DNA of 64,000 nucleotides, from contig JANYGI010000229.1 of assembly GCA_025362495.1 (NCBI GenBank), positions 62,001 to 126,000 on the forward strand, given 5' to 3'. Both the position numbers and the translations under genes were made by a program. This DNA comes from Byssovorax sp. Lineage in GTDB: Bacteria; Myxococcota_A; Polyangia; Polyangiales; Polyangiaceae. The notes beneath the pieces were generated by a model. That model saw only the letters and a program-made list of their open reading frames with translations, had not been told where the DNA came from and searched no databases. Below are positions 1 through 10,679 of this stretch, piece after piece (the stretch's first letter is position 1; every line of letters begins with the position of its first letter).

Positions 1-567
1 ATCGATCATGTGCTGATCACGCACTTGCACGGGGATCACGTGGGTGGGCTCGAGCAGCTCCTGTTCTACCGGCGCTTCGTCACGGGGCGAAAGGCGGCGC
101 TGTACGCCATCCCCGAGGTGCTCGCGGGCCTCTGGGAAACGCGGCTCCGCGGCGGGATGGACACGCTGCTCGACGCGCCCGGAGGCGTGGCGCGCACGCT
201 CTCGCTCGAGGACTACGCCGAGGTGCGGCCGCTCGGCGACGGGGCGACGGCGATAGGCGATCTCGCGATCGAGTGGCGGCCGACGATCCATCACATCCCG
301 ACCTCGGCGGTGCGCGTGCGGAGCGGCGCGCTGACCCTCGGGTACAGCGCCGACACCGCGTTCGATCCGACGCTCGTCGCCTGGCTTTCGCGGGCGGATC
401 TCTTCTTTCACGAGACGAACCTCGGCATCCACACCCCGCTCGCGTCGCTCGTGGGACTCGATGAATCCACGCGCGCGCGGATGCGGCTCATCCACTATCC
501 CGACTTCCACGACGTCGCGACCTCGCCGATCGTCTGTGCTCGCGAGGGCGAAGTCTACCGGCTGTAG
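1..567 (+). CDS. MBL-fold metal-dependent hydrolase (5' end cut by window)
   Basis: The reading frame is open from base 1, so the start lies upstream of the window; 188 residues are visible. Visible residues 8-13 are HLHGDH, the first zinc-binding motif of the metallo-beta-lactamase fold. Further along are an HHIP segment, a GYSADTAFD stretch (the Asp that bridges the metals in RNase Z-like members) and a late IHYPD segment that can supply the last His. The order matches the RNase Z/AtsA-like branch, which hydrolyses phosphodiesters or other esters in the cytoplasm. The substrate cannot be told from the sequence. A kinase gene follows 36 bp downstream in the same direction and could be co-transcribed. 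Confidence 0.8.
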   Translation: MDHVLITHLHGDHVGGLEQLLFYRRFVTGRKAALYAIPEVLAGLWETRLRGGMDTLLDAPGGVARTLSLEDYAEVRPLGDGATAIGDLAIEWRPTIHHIPTSAVRVRSGALTLGYSADTAFDPTLVAWLSRADLFFHETNLGIHTPLASLVGLDESTRARMRLIHYPDFHDVATSPIVCAREGEVYRL

Positions 568-603
568 CGGCCGCAGCGCCGCTCGGGTACGGGCAAGGCC
601 GCC

Positions 604-1881
<1,278 letters not shown>

Positions 1882-2133
1882 GGATTCCGCGCTGGGAGGG
1901 CGCGGCCGCAAAGCCGGGAGATCCGCGATCGAGGCTTCCTCGGGTCGTGTTTTCCGCGCGTGGACTCGGCATCATCGCCGATAGATTCCCTCCATTCCGT
2001 GGGCGAGCGCGTCACTTCGCGACGATGTCACACGAGGCCGCTTGACGTCATTTCGATGGGCCCAACGAACGACCTCGAAAGTCGGGCTCGGTGTCGCGAT
2101 GCGCTGCCGAGCTTGAAAAAGGAGGTGGATCTC

Positions 2134-2628
2134 ATGGCCAGTATGGATGATCGCGAGTACCCGCATCGTGAGCCCCAGGCGTCTACTGCGCAGCCCCAGC
2201 CGGAGTCGGTGAAGGCCGCCGCGGAGGACCAAGAAGCCCGGGAGGACGAGGAGCCCAGGGCTGACTCGACGCGTGAGCCGAGCAGCGAAAAGGCCCCTCG
2301 CAGCGACCACCGGGGCTTCGCGGCGATGGATGAGGCGAAGCAACGGCAGATCGCGAGCAAGGGTGGAAAGGCTGCGCACGAGAAGGGCACCGCGCACGAG
2401 TTCACGCGCGACGAGGCCCAGAAGGCCGGAAAGAAGGGCGGCGAGGTGGTGAGCCAGAACCGCCAGCACATGGCCGCGATCGGCCGCAAGGGCGGCGAGC
2501 GCGTCAGCCAGGATCGCGAGCACATGGCCGCGATCGGCCGCAAGGGCGGAGAAGCCGTCAGCGGCGATCGTGAGCACATGGCCCAGATCGGCCGCCGGGG
2601 CGGCGAGGCGCGCGGCGGCGAGCGGTGA
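2134..2628 (+). CDS. KGG-repeat stress-induced protein
   Basis: 164 residues, very hydrophilic. The start was chosen at ATG 2134 because a near-perfect Shine-Dalgarno sequence (AAAGGAGGTGG) ends just upstream; the frame is open further upstream but has no such site. The N-terminal half is acidic and Glu/Pro/Ala-rich. The C-terminal half has repeated KGG modules (about every 20 residues, e.g. IGRKGGE followed by V-S-x-[ND]-R-x-H-M). This is the KGG/Con-10/GsiB family, small unstructured proteins linked to general stress, desiccation or sporulation. The upstream gap (1882-2133) holds an 8-bp palindrome TGACGTCA at 2043-2050 next to a TTGACG hexamer, a possible regulatory site. The precise role is unknown. 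Confidence 0.85.
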   Translation: MASMDDREYPHREPQASTAQPQPESVKAAAEDQEAREDEEPRADSTREPSSEKAPRSDHRGFAAMDEAKQRQIASKGGKAAHEKGTAHEFTRDEAQKAGKKGGEVVSQNRQHMAAIGRKGGERVSQDREHMAAIGRKGGEAVSGDREHMAQIGRRGGEARGGER

Positions 2629-2647
2629 TGATGGAAAATGAGCGAAG

Positions 2648-2676
2648 CGCGGGGGGTTCCTCCCCGGATCCCCGCG
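2648..2676. terminator. Hairpin between convergent genes
   Basis: Perfect 7-bp inverted repeat CGCGGGG (2648-2654) and CCCCGCG (2670-2676) with a 15-nt loop, lying between the stop of the KGG gene (2628) and the stop of serC (2693). It could end transcription from both sides. There is no T tract, so this rests on position and symmetry only. Confidence 0.45.
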
Positions 2677-2692
2677 GCTCCGCCCGGTATGC

Positions 2693-3778
2693 TCAGGCCG
2701 TCTTCACGAAGTCCTTCATGAAGGACACCAGCGTTTCCACAGACTCGTAAGGCACCGCGTTGTAGAGAGACGCGCGAATGCCCCCGGTCAAGCGGTGACC
2801 GGCGAGCCCGACCATGTGCTTCTTCGCCGCCTCGGCGACGAAGCGCTTCTCCAGATCTTCCGAGGGAAGGCGGAAGACGACATTCATGGTCGAACGGCTC
2901 TCCTTCTCGACGGGACCCCGGTAAAACTCCGGGTTCTCGTCGATGGCCGCGTAGAGCAGGCTCGCCTTGCGCCGGTTGCGGCGCTCGATCTCCGCGAGCC
3001 CGCCGATGTCCTTCGTGTACGCGAGGACATTGCGGATCAGGTAAATCGAGAAGGTGGGAGCGGTATTGTAGAGCGAGTTGTTCGCGGCGTGCGTGGCATA
3101 CCGGAAGATGATCGGGATGTCCTTCCGGCCCGCCTCGACGAGGTCTTTGCGGATCACGACGACGACGACGCCGGAAGGACCGATGTTCTTCTGCGCGCCC
3201 GCGTACACCATCCCGAACTTCGAAACATCGAAGGGCTTCCACATGAAGTCGGACGACATGTCCGCGATGAGCGGCACGCCGCCGACGCTGGGCAGACCAT
3301 GCCACTGCGTCCCGAAGAGCGTGTTGTTCGTCGTCATGTGCACGTAGGCCGCGGCGGGATCGAGGGTGATCTCGTCCGGGCGAGGGACGCGCGTGAAGCT
3401 CTTGCCGACGGCGGTATTCGCCGCTGCGCGCGCGGTGCCCACGCGCTGGGCCTCTTCGAGGGCCTTTTCTGCCCAGCCGCCCGTGACCAGGTAATCGGCG
3501 CTCTTGCCCGCGGGCAAGAGGTTCATCGGCAGCGTGGCGAAGACCTGGCTCGCGCCGCCCTGCAGGAACAGCACATGGTAGTCGTCGGGTACGCTGAGCA
3601 GGTCTTTCACGAGGCCGATGGCCTCGTTGTGCACAGCCTCGTAGGCCTTGCCGCGGTGGCTGTGCTCGATGATCGACATCCCCGTACCGTCGAAATCGAG
3701 GAGATCGCGCTGGGCGCGCTCGAGCGCGGGGAGGGGTAGCCCGGCGGGGCCGGCGTTGAAGTTGTGGACACGGGCCAT
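2693..3778 (-). CDS. serC: Phosphoserine aminotransferase
   Basis: 361 residues, the usual length for SerC. Converts 3-phosphohydroxypyruvate and glutamate to phosphoserine in serine biosynthesis (also used for pyridoxal phosphate synthesis). The N terminus has the family signature [10 protein letters not shown]. The PLP-binding lysine is K197 in the [11 protein letters not shown] motif; GGASQVF near 74-80 and [11 protein letters not shown] near 149-159 bind phosphate and substrate. ATG 3778 is preceded by GAAGGAG at good spacing. The much longer open frame upstream on this strand is read-through into antisense of neighbouring genes and is not part of the protein. It is encoded alone, with no serA or serB next to it. 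Confidence 0.96.
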   Translation of the reverse strand: MARVHNFNAGPAGLPLPALERAQRDLLDFDGTGMSIIEHSHRGKAYEAVHNEAIGLVKDLLSVPDDYHVLFLQGGASQVFATLPMNLLPAGKSADYLVTGGWAEKALEEAQRVGTARAAANTAVGKSFTRVPRPDEITLDPAAAYVHMTTNNTLFGTQWHGLPSVGGVPLIADMSSDFMWKPFDVSKFGMVYAGAQKNIGPSGVVVVVIRKDLVEAGRKDIPIIFRYATHAANNSLYNTAPTFSIYLIRNVLAYTKDIGGLAEIERRNRRKASLLYAAIDENPEFYRGPVEKESRSTMNVVFRLPSEDLEKRFVAEAAKKHMVGLAGHRLTGGIRASLYNAVPYESVETLVSFMKDFVKTA

Positions 3779-3901
3779 GGCGTTCTCCTTCGGGGCGGAT
3801 ACCGGTATTTCGCGGAGCGGCCGTATACCACGGGCGCGCCGCCGTGAACGCTGACCCATTCGACGCCGTCGAAAGCCCCAGCGCTCGGCCGCGGTCCGCG
3901 G

Positions 3902-3907
3902 TAAATT
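3902..3907 (+). promoter_or_regulatory. TANNNT -10 element for a leaderless start
   Basis: TAAATT ends 6 nt before ATG 3914, which has no Shine-Dalgarno sequence. Transcription would begin at or next to the start codon. No clear -35 was seen. Confidence 0.5.
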
Positions 3908-3913
3908 GCCCGG

Positions 3914-4867
3914 ATGGAGACGAGGATGCTGCTGAGCCGCGAGGAAATGGCCTTCGATTTCCAGGGAAAGAAGCTCGATCCGGTCGCCGACAAGGACGTG
4001 ATCGTCTGGGCCGTACAGCAGTTCCTCTACGGCGAGATGACCGGGATCCAGATTGGACACTGGCTCTACAACGCCCCCGATCTCGAGTCGGCGCGCTTCC
4101 TCTCGCGGCAGGCGGTCGAGGAGTTCCAGCACGTCGGCAACTTCCTCCGCATCCTCGAGATCCTGAAGGCACGCCCCGAGAAGGCCGCCGGCCCGGTGCG
4201 CTTCCTGGCGACGGGGCTGATGGGCGGCGAGTGGTCGGAGCACGTCTCGATGGAGATGGCGCTCGGCGAAGGCCTGGTTTTGCAGGCTTTTTACGCGATG
4301 ATCGAGACGGTCGACGAGGCCGAGGTCACGGCGATCTTGAAGCGCGGCGTGAAGCAGGAAGAGCGTCATGTCGAGTTCGGCGAGCAGCAGACGATGAAGG
4401 CCATCCAGGGCAAGCCGTGGCTCCGTCGCCGCTTGCTCGGCCTCGCGCTGGTGACGCTCTGGGGCGTGGCCCGGCTCGAATCGCTGATGAAGACGCGCCT
4501 GCCGATGAATCACCCGACGATGGCGCTCTTGCCCGATCTGGTGCGCCACACCGTGCGGATGTCGGAGATCCGGCTGCAGCGCATCGGCCTCGTCGATCGT
4601 CCGCTGTCGGAGATCTCGGCGCCGCGCAAGGTGCTCTACGTGCTCGAAGCCTACGCCGGCAAGGCCCTCGGCGGCCTCGTGGCGATGGTGCTCGGCGTGG
4701 TGCTCTTCCCGCTGCGGATGCTCGGCTTCTTCCGGCCCAAGCGCCTCACCGACACCTACCTCGACGATCCGGACGTGCGCGGAAACCTCGGCAACGACGT
4801 GACCGATGACGGTGACGACGAGGGCGGCGCCGCCGGCCGCGCGCGCCCCGTCCCCGCGGGCGCGTGA
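3914..4867 (+). CDS. Ferritin-like di-iron protein
   Basis: 317 residues. A four-helix ferritin-like core is suggested by the pattern E41, E70-x-x-H73, E119 and E149-x-x-H152, a complete set of carboxylate-bridged di-iron ligands. A hydrophobic stretch near 245-270 could be a membrane-associated helix. Family relatives include di-iron oxygenases and oxidases; the substrate is unknown. ATG 3914 lacks a Shine-Dalgarno site and sits 6 nt after a TAAATT hexamer. The stop TGA overlaps the GTG of the next gene (GTGA), so the PLP enzyme downstream is probably translationally coupled, a hint that the two act in one pathway. Confidence 0.75.
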   Translation: METRMLLSREEMAFDFQGKKLDPVADKDVIVWAVQQFLYGEMTGIQIGHWLYNAPDLESARFLSRQAVEEFQHVGNFLRILEILKARPEKAAGPVRFLATGLMGGEWSEHVSMEMALGEGLVLQAFYAMIETVDEAEVTAILKRGVKQEERHVEFGEQQTMKAIQGKPWLRRRLLGLALVTLWGVARLESLMKTRLPMNHPTMALLPDLVRHTVRMSEIRLQRIGLVDRPLSEISAPRKVLYVLEAYAGKALGGLVAMVLGVVLFPLRMLGFFRPKRLTDTYLDDPDVRGNLGNDVTDDGDDEGGAAGRARPVPAGA

Positions 4868-6015
4868 CGCTTCCGAGCGCAGCTCCGATCCCGGTCCCGA
4901 TCCCGATCCCGATCCCGATCCCGATCCCGATCCCGATCCCGATCCCCAGATCACGCGAGCGCCCGCTCGTGGCCGAGCTGCCGGAGATCGGGCGCGACGT
5001 GCCGTTTCGCGCGCTCGTTCACGCGCCGACGGCGGTCGAGCCGTGCACGGCGATAGAGGCATGGCTCGGGCGGGGAGGCGTGTTCCAGAAGCGCGACGAT
5101 CGGGTCTCGCCGCTCTACGGCGGCAACAAGGTGCGGCGCTTCGAGTACCTGCTCGCCGACGCCGAAGCGCGAGGATCGAAGCACCTCGTGACGGTCGGCG
5201 GCCTGGCGTCGACGCAGGTGATGGCGACGATCCTCTTCGGCCGCGGCGCGGGCTTCGAGGTCACCGCCGCGCTCTTCGATCAGCCGGTGACGCGCTTCGC
5301 CCGCGAGGCGCTGCTCACGGGCGCGGCCGGCGGCGGAAACCTCGTGCACGGCGGCGGCTACGTGACGACAGCGATCCGCACCATCCAGGCGCTCCGCGGC
5401 GTGGAGAAGCCGTACCTGATCCTCCCTGGCGCCTCGAACCCGCTGGCGTTGCTCGGCTACGTCGACGCGATGCTCGAGCTCGGCGAGCAGGTGCGCCGCG
5501 GCGAGGCCCCGCAGCCCGACGTGATCGTCGTCCCCGCCGGCAGCGGCGGCACGCTCGCGGCGCTCGCCGTCGGCGCGGCGATGCTGAAGTGGGACGTGAA
5601 GATCGTCGGCGTGCGCATCACCGATTTCATCGCCTGCAACCGCGTCACCGTGGCCTTTCTCATCGGCTCGCTCCGGCGCTTCCTCGGCCGCCGCGCGCCC
5701 GCAGCAAAGGGGATCCGCATGGACCGCGTGCGGGTCGCGATCCACCACGGCGCCATCGGTCGCGGCTACGGGTACGCCACGCCCGCCGCGATCGAGGCCG
5801 TGCCCGAGGTCGAGAAGCTCCTCGGCGTGCCCGGCGAGATCACCTACAGCGGCAAGGGCCTCGTGGGGCTGCGCGCGATCGCGGCCGAGCACCCGGGCCA
5901 GACGATCCTCTACTGGCACACGCTCTCGAGCGCGCGCTCGCCGCGGCCGCTCGCGTCCCCCGATTCGTTGCCTGGCGGGTTTGCCGGCGCGTTCGTGGGC
6001 GACGTCGCGATCTGA
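4864..6015 (+). CDS. PLP-dependent enzyme, D-cysteine desulfhydrase/ACC deaminase family
   Basis: 383 residues if GTG 4864 (overlapping the previous stop) is the start. Residues 8-28 are a (Pro-Ile)n tract encoded by the CCCGAT microsatellite; the catalytic fold begins after it, and GTG 4969 (V36) is a good alternative start that would leave the tract untranslated. PLP lysine K89 lies in [11 protein letters not shown], typical of the fold-type II tryptophan-synthase-beta family and closest to D-cysteine desulfhydrase and ACC deaminase. A Gly-rich phosphate-binding loop GSGGT lies near 226. A hydrophobic Arg-rich insertion near 265-280 is unusual. Whether it is a deaminase, desulfhydrase or a different lyase is not decidable. 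It is coupled to the ferritin-like gene. Confidence 0.8.
   Translation: MTLPSAAPIPVPIPIPIPIPIPIPIPIPRSRERPLVAELPEIGRDVPFRALVHAPTAVEPCTAIEAWLGRGGVFQKRDDRVSPLYGGNKVRRFEYLLADAEARGSKHLVTVGGLASTQVMATILFGRGAGFEVTAALFDQPVTRFAREALLTGAAGGGNLVHGGGYVTTAIRTIQALRGVEKPYLILPGASNPLALLGYVDAMLELGEQVRRGEAPQPDVIVVPAGSGGTLAALAVGAAMLKWDVKIVGVRITDFIACNRVTVAFLIGSLRRFLGRRAPAAKGIRMDRVRVAIHHGAIGRGYGYATPAAIEAVPEVEKLLGVPGEITYSGKGLVGLRAIAAEHPGQTILYWHTLSSARSPRPLASPDSLPGGFAGAFVGDVAI
4896..4943. repeat. CCCGAT hexanucleotide tandem repeat
   Basis: Eight perfect copies of CCCGAT, with degenerate copies just upstream (CCGATC, CCGGTC). In the frame of the PLP enzyme it reads (Pro-Ile)n. A change of copy number would not shift frame but would alter the N-terminal length or the spacing to an internal start. 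Confidence 0.95.
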
Positions 6016-6262
6016 TCCGACATGGCTTTGCGGGGGGAGCGTGGGCGCCCTCGCGCGGTCATTGTATGTCCGCTTCGCGCGGGGATCGTCCGGGGGCAGG
6101 CGCTCTGGATCGTCTTGTTTTCCACAGGTTTTCAGCTCGGATCGGCTATGTCCGAGCGCGGTTCTCGCGTTGACCGGAGGCAGGAGCTGATCTAGCGTTC
6201 AGTGTGTATCGAGAGGCGCGGGGAGCCGCTCGAAACTCGGTATCTGACGCTGGAGACAAAGA

Positions 6263-8575
6263 ATGCCCATCAAGCTGAAGCGTGGAGTTTCCATCGAGCC
6301 GCTCGCCCGCGGCGTCACCGCGTTCGGCGCCCCGGTCGCGCGCGGCAAGGTGACCGCGTACCGGCCCGGCACCTCGACACCCGCGCCGCTGTGGAAGACG
6401 ATCGACAAGTCGGTGCCGTGGGACGGGCCCTGGGGCAACGTGATCACGCTCGACGCCGAGGGCCGCGCCGACGCCTACGGCGACGGGCTCTACACGCTGC
6501 AAATCAGCGACGAGAGCGGCGCGCTCCTCGACACGTGGGAGCCGCTCTTCTTCGGCCACGCCGTCGTCAACGCCCGCGATTTCGGGGCGATCGGCGCAGG
6601 CGACGCGTCGATCGACAAGGACACCGACGCGCTGCAAGAGGCCATCGACTACTGCGTGGCGACGGGCGCCAAGCTCTTCATCCCCGCGGGCATGTACAAG
6701 CTCACGCGCTCGCTCTCGATCCATCGCCTCGTGAAGAACGAGCACGACGGGCCGCGCGCGTTCGCCGAGTGCACGGTGGAGATCCTCGGCGAACGAAGGG
6801 CCTCCGGCATCCAGGGCAACGACACGGTGCTGATCGCGACCTTCGGCGACCGGCCCGCGCTGTGGATGCAGGGCGTGCTTTCGGTGGTGCTCTCGCGGCT
6901 GTCGTTCGAGGGCCTCAACAACTACAGCCTGAGCGGCGACTACCACGAGCTCCTCGACGACGCGACGTTCACCGTGCCCGGCTGCCGCGACGGCGATCGC
7001 CGCTCTGCGCTCTCGATCGACAACGCGTACTGCTCGCCCTACGCGGCGATCGCCGTCGATCCGTTCCCCGGCGGCGGGCTGCCCGCGGACGGCGGCTACC
7101 CCGAGCTCGAGAACCACTATTACCGGCGCTCGCGCCCGAGCCGCGGGATCACCATCGAGCAGTGCGCGTTCTACCGGTTCGTCGTCGGCGTGGCGATCGC
7201 GCCCGCCGGCGCCGACGTCGCGCCCGAGGACATCCGCATCAGCGACAGCACCTTCGAGCAGCACAAGATCTCGATCGCGACCGGCCTCGGCACCAGCGCC
7301 AACGTCACCGTTCGCAACGTGCGATCGTTCGGAAACCTCTTCTTTCTGAGCACGTTGACGTACGGCGACGGCGCGCCCGGGTACGACGTGCCGTCGATCG
7401 GCGGGGCGAACATCGGCGCGACCAAGTACCTGTTTCTCCTCGACGCCGGCTCCACGCCCGCGGTGTTCGAGGGGATCGCCTGCGCGTCGACGCTGGCGCT
7501 CGGGTTCCTGCTCGCGACCGGCGCCAGGTCCGGACCGTCGATCACCTTCGTGGGATCGAACTTCGATTTCGCCGAGACGCGGCCGGCGATCGACACGCAC
7601 CTCTGGGCGCCGGCGTCGGTGCGCTTCGTCGGCTGCACCTTCGCGAGCTACAGCCACGCGCTGCCGATCCGCTTCATGAACCTCGGGCAGCTCTCGCTCT
7701 CGTCGTGCTCGTTCCTCAACATCACGGCCGACGTCGACTCGACGACCGAGCCCTCGCAGATCGGCTTCGTCGGCTTCGAAGATCTCTCGCGCGTGACGTT
7801 CGAGGAGTGCGACGCGGGGGATCGATCGCTGCCCGATCAGCTCGTGTACCTCGAGCGCGTGTACCGGACGTCGCGGCTCGGCGCGCTCGATCGGAGCATC
7901 ATGCCGCCCGGGAGCATGATCATCGCGGCCGATCTCTCGGGCGGGCTGCTCCGCGTCTCGTCGGAGGTGAAGGCGATCCGGCTCCACGGCGTGACGGTGA
8001 AGAACGATCCCGCGCGCCCCGGCGAGGCCAGCTTCTTCGCGCCGGATCCCTCGATCCTCAAGCCCGGCGATCTGGTGTTCGCGGTGAGCCCCGGCTGGAT
8101 CCCGGAGAGCTACACCGAGGCGCGCGTGAGCAACGGCGTGTGCGGCGTGGTCGCGTCGATCGACGACGGGATGGTGCGGATGACGTCGGTGGTGCGCGGC
8201 CTCCGGGACGGCGTGCACGAGCTCAGCGTGCGCTACTTCCCGCGCTTCCACTTGCCGAGCACCGGCATGACGACGGCGGGCAGCAACGTGATCACGAAAG
8301 TCGCGAGCGCCGAGACGTGGCGGCAGTTCGATCGCATCTCGGGAGGCGGGATCCCGATCGGGGCGTACATCACCGATCCGGTCGCGCTCGGGGCGACGCG
8401 GCTGCGGATCAGCAAGGCCGCGACGTCGACGAGCGCGCGGCCGATCCGGCTCTACGACGCCGACATCGAGCGCTTCGGCGATCCGATCGACGCGACCCGA
8501 CGCGGCGAGTTCGAGGCGCCGCCGTCGACGAAGCGCACGAGCCAGATCGTCTGCGAGGGGACGTCGCCGGGGTGA
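6263..8575 (+). CDS. Right-handed beta-helix protein with tailspike-like N terminus
   Basis: 770 residues, no signal peptide. Residues 1-100 resemble the N-terminal domain of phage tail fibres and tailspikes (a GNVITLDAEGRA...GLYTLQISDESG pattern). Residue 110 onward starts with ARDFGAIGAGDASIDKDTDA, the classic opening of the pectate lyase 3/GH28-like beta-helix, with the helix continuing to about 540 and a C-terminal beta-rich part after that. Family members bind or cleave polysaccharides. No phage structural genes are nearby, so it may be a domesticated tailspike, a cargo of a contractile device or a polysaccharide-processing enzyme. The start ATG 6263 has only a weak GGAG upstream. It ends 0 bp from the stop of the convergent gene. 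Confidence 0.75.
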   Translation: MPIKLKRGVSIEPLARGVTAFGAPVARGKVTAYRPGTSTPAPLWKTIDKSVPWDGPWGNVITLDAEGRADAYGDGLYTLQISDESGALLDTWEPLFFGHAVVNARDFGAIGAGDASIDKDTDALQEAIDYCVATGAKLFIPAGMYKLTRSLSIHRLVKNEHDGPRAFAECTVEILGERRASGIQGNDTVLIATFGDRPALWMQGVLSVVLSRLSFEGLNNYSLSGDYHELLDDATFTVPGCRDGDRRSALSIDNAYCSPYAAIAVDPFPGGGLPADGGYPELENHYYRRSRPSRGITIEQCAFYRFVVGVAIAPAGADVAPEDIRISDSTFEQHKISIATGLGTSANVTVRNVRSFGNLFFLSTLTYGDGAPGYDVPSIGGANIGATKYLFLLDAGSTPAVFEGIACASTLALGFLLATGARSGPSITFVGSNFDFAETRPAIDTHLWAPASVRFVGCTFASYSHALPIRFMNLGQLSLSSCSFLNITADVDSTTEPSQIGFVGFEDLSRVTFEECDAGDRSLPDQLVYLERVYRTSRLGALDRSIMPPGSMIIAADLSGGLLRVSSEVKAIRLHGVTVKNDPARPGEASFFAPDPSILKPGDLVFAVSPGWIPESYTEARVSNGVCGVVASIDDGMVRMTSVVRGLRDGVHELSVRYFPRFHLPSTGMTTAGSNVITKVASAETWRQFDRISGGGIPIGAYITDPVALGATRLRISKAATSTSARPIRLYDADIERFGDPIDATRRGEFEAPPSTKRTSQIVCEGTSPG

Positions 8576-10615
8576 TCAGGTCGAGGCGGGGAGCGGCCTG
8601 ACGGAGTCGCGCTCGACGACCGTCGTCGCCTCGTCCTCGTCTTCTTCCTGGAGCGACCGGAGGCCAACGATCGGCGGAGCGACCGGCACGGCCATCCGCG
8701 CCTCGGTCGGAAGCGGCGGGGGGACGACGGAGGGCAGCGGCGGGGGGACGACCGAGCGCGGGCCCGTGACGGCGGTCGCGGTGGCCTCGGCGGGGTGTGG
8801 GGCACGCTCGGCCGTGATCTCGTCAACGATGTCAACGGCTTGATTTGAAGCCTCGAGCGCGCGGGGCGGCGACGCGGCGCTGCCGGGGAGGCGCGCCGAG
8901 GTGGCGGCCTCGATCGCGGGGCGCGCCACGGGACGCGTCGCGGCGGTGACGTGCTCGAGCAGGCTGCGCGCGCTGGCGAGCGACTGGGTGCGAATGCGGG
9001 CCGTCTCGAGCTCGCGGCGCTCCAGCTCGCCGAGGAGGTGCGTGACCTCGTCGATGGCGCCCGAGAGCTCGCTGTGCATCTGCGCGGCGCGGGCCTCGGC
9101 CGAGGCGACGCGGCGGCGGAGGCGCTCGATCTCGGCGGGGACGGCGTTGACCTCGATCAGGCCGGCGCGGAGCTCGCGCTCGCGCTCGAGCTCGGCGATG
9201 CGCATGCGGTGCATCGCCGCCTCGACGCGCAGGGCCTCGAGCTCGCCGCGGTGAGCCGCGAGGCCGCGCTCGGCCTCGGCGAAGGCGTCTTCGAGCTCGA
9301 CGCGGCGCGACTCGGCGGCGCGGGCGTGCGCTTCGGCGCGGCTGTGGGCGCGCCTGGTCTTCTCGAGGTCTTCCTCGCGGCGGAGGCTGTCTTCCTCCAT
9401 CTCGGCGACCCACTCGCGCTCGCCGGCGAGCAGGCTCTGGGCCTCGGCCGCGGCGGCGCGCTCGAGATCAATCTGGCGGCGCGCTTCGGCGAGCGTCTCT
9501 TCGAGCTGGAGGAGATCGCGGCGGCCGGCGGCGATCTCGGCGTCGACGGCGGTGCGCTCGCGGCGCGATCGCTCGGACAGCGCCTCGGCGAGCTCGACGG
9601 TGTGCGACTCGCGCAGGGCCTCGACGGCGCGCTCGTGGGTCGCGCGGGCCTTCGCGAGCTCGGCGCGGGCGTCGGTGAGCGCGCGCTCGCCGGCCTCGCG
9701 GGCGACCTCGAGGCGGGCCACGTCGGCCTCGATCTCGGTGGCGTGCGCGCGCTCGGCGGCGAGCTCGCGGCGGGCGTTCTCGGCGTCGGCGCGCTCGGCG
9801 TCGCGCTCGCGTCGCGCGTCGGCGAGCTGATCTTCGAGCGCGTCGGCGCTGTCGTGGGCCTTGTGGATCTCGACCCACGCTTGTTCGAGCTTGACGGCGA
9901 TCTCGCGCTCGCGCGCCACCGCCGCGAGCCGCGCGGCCTCGATCTCGGCGACGTTCTCGCGCGCCCGCGCCGAGGCGTCGTTGCGCTCGCCCGCGGTGCG
10001 ATCGAGCTCCGCGAGGCGAGCCCGGAGCGACTCGCGCTCTTTCTGGTCGCGCTCGAGGCGCGCGCGCAGCTCGGCCGTATCTTCGCGCTCTTTCGCGAGC
10101 AAGTGGAGCTGATCGTCGGCCGCGAGGCGGTGCGTCGCGGCTTCGCGCCGCGCGTGGGTCAGGTCGAGGCGGAGGCGCTCGCTCTGCGCCTCGACCTGCT
10201 GGAGGCGCTCCAGCATGTCGCTCTGCGAGGCGCGGAGCTTGGCCGCCTGGGTCGCGGCGGACTCGCCCTCGGCCGCGCGCTTCTGCTCGGTGCGCAGCCG
10301 CGCTTCGACCTCGGAGATGCGCGCGAGCATCTGGCCGAGCATGCTGTCGGCGCTCTCCTGCTCGCGCTCGGCCTTCACGGCGCGGGCCTCGGCGGCGGCC
10401 GTGTCGGCCTGCAGATCGGCGATCTTGCGGTAGAGGTGCGCGAGGTCGTCCGAGCGCGCCGGAGAGGCGCCGCGGGGCTCGGCCGCGACGCGCGCCTGGG
10501 GGTTGGCGGAAGCCTGGGGCCCGCGCAGCGGGCGGCCCGCGGTGGGGCTCGACGGCGCTTGCTGCTGGCCGAGTGGAGATCTGGGCGGGGCGCCCTGGCC
10601 GCGATCGTTGCTCAC
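8576..10615 (-). CDS. Long coiled-coil protein
   Basis: 679 residues. Residues 1-55 are Pro/Gln-rich and disordered; about 58-535 is a nearly unbroken heptad coiled coil rich in Ala, Glu and Arg; the tail is Pro-rich (two PPPLP motifs) with an acidic EEDEDEATT segment near 657. No membrane segment or enzyme motif is visible. Such proteins are common in myxobacteria as cytoskeletal or polar scaffold elements (AglZ/FrzS-like tails), but there is no receiver or GTPase domain here to assign it. Start is GTG 10615 with a weak GAGG. It is convergent with the beta-helix gene; the two stops abut in the palindrome TGATCA. Confidence 0.7.
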   Translation of the reverse strand: MSNDRGQGAPPRSPLGQQQAPSSPTAGRPLRGPQASANPQARVAAEPRGASPARSDDLAHLYRKIADLQADTAAAEARAVKAEREQESADSMLGQMLARISEVEARLRTEQKRAAEGESAATQAAKLRASQSDMLERLQQVEAQSERLRLDLTHARREAATHRLAADDQLHLLAKEREDTAELRARLERDQKERESLRARLAELDRTAGERNDASARARENVAEIEAARLAAVAREREIAVKLEQAWVEIHKAHDSADALEDQLADARRERDAERADAENARRELAAERAHATEIEADVARLEVAREAGERALTDARAELAKARATHERAVEALRESHTVELAEALSERSRRERTAVDAEIAAGRRDLLQLEETLAEARRQIDLERAAAAEAQSLLAGEREWVAEMEEDSLRREEDLEKTRRAHSRAEAHARAAESRRVELEDAFAEAERGLAAHRGELEALRVEAAMHRMRIAELERERELRAGLIEVNAVPAEIERLRRRVASAEARAAQMHSELSGAIDEVTHLLGELERRELETARIRTQSLASARSLLEHVTAATRPVARPAIEAATSARLPGSAASPPRALEASNQAVDIVDEITAERAPHPAEATATAVTGPRSVVPPPLPSVVPPPLPTEARMAVPVAPPIVGLRSLQEEDEDEATTVVERDSVRPLPAST

Positions 10616-10679
10616 GTGGTCGATGCCTCGGCGGCCATGATCAAAGAACCGTCTCCGCGGGGCGCGACGGGCCCGCGTG

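Noticed and set aside
3779..5062. Upstream extension of serC reading (Gly-Ser)n opposite the CCCGAT repeat
   Set aside because: SerC starts at 3778 with a good ribosome site and normal length; the extension is antisense to two genes.
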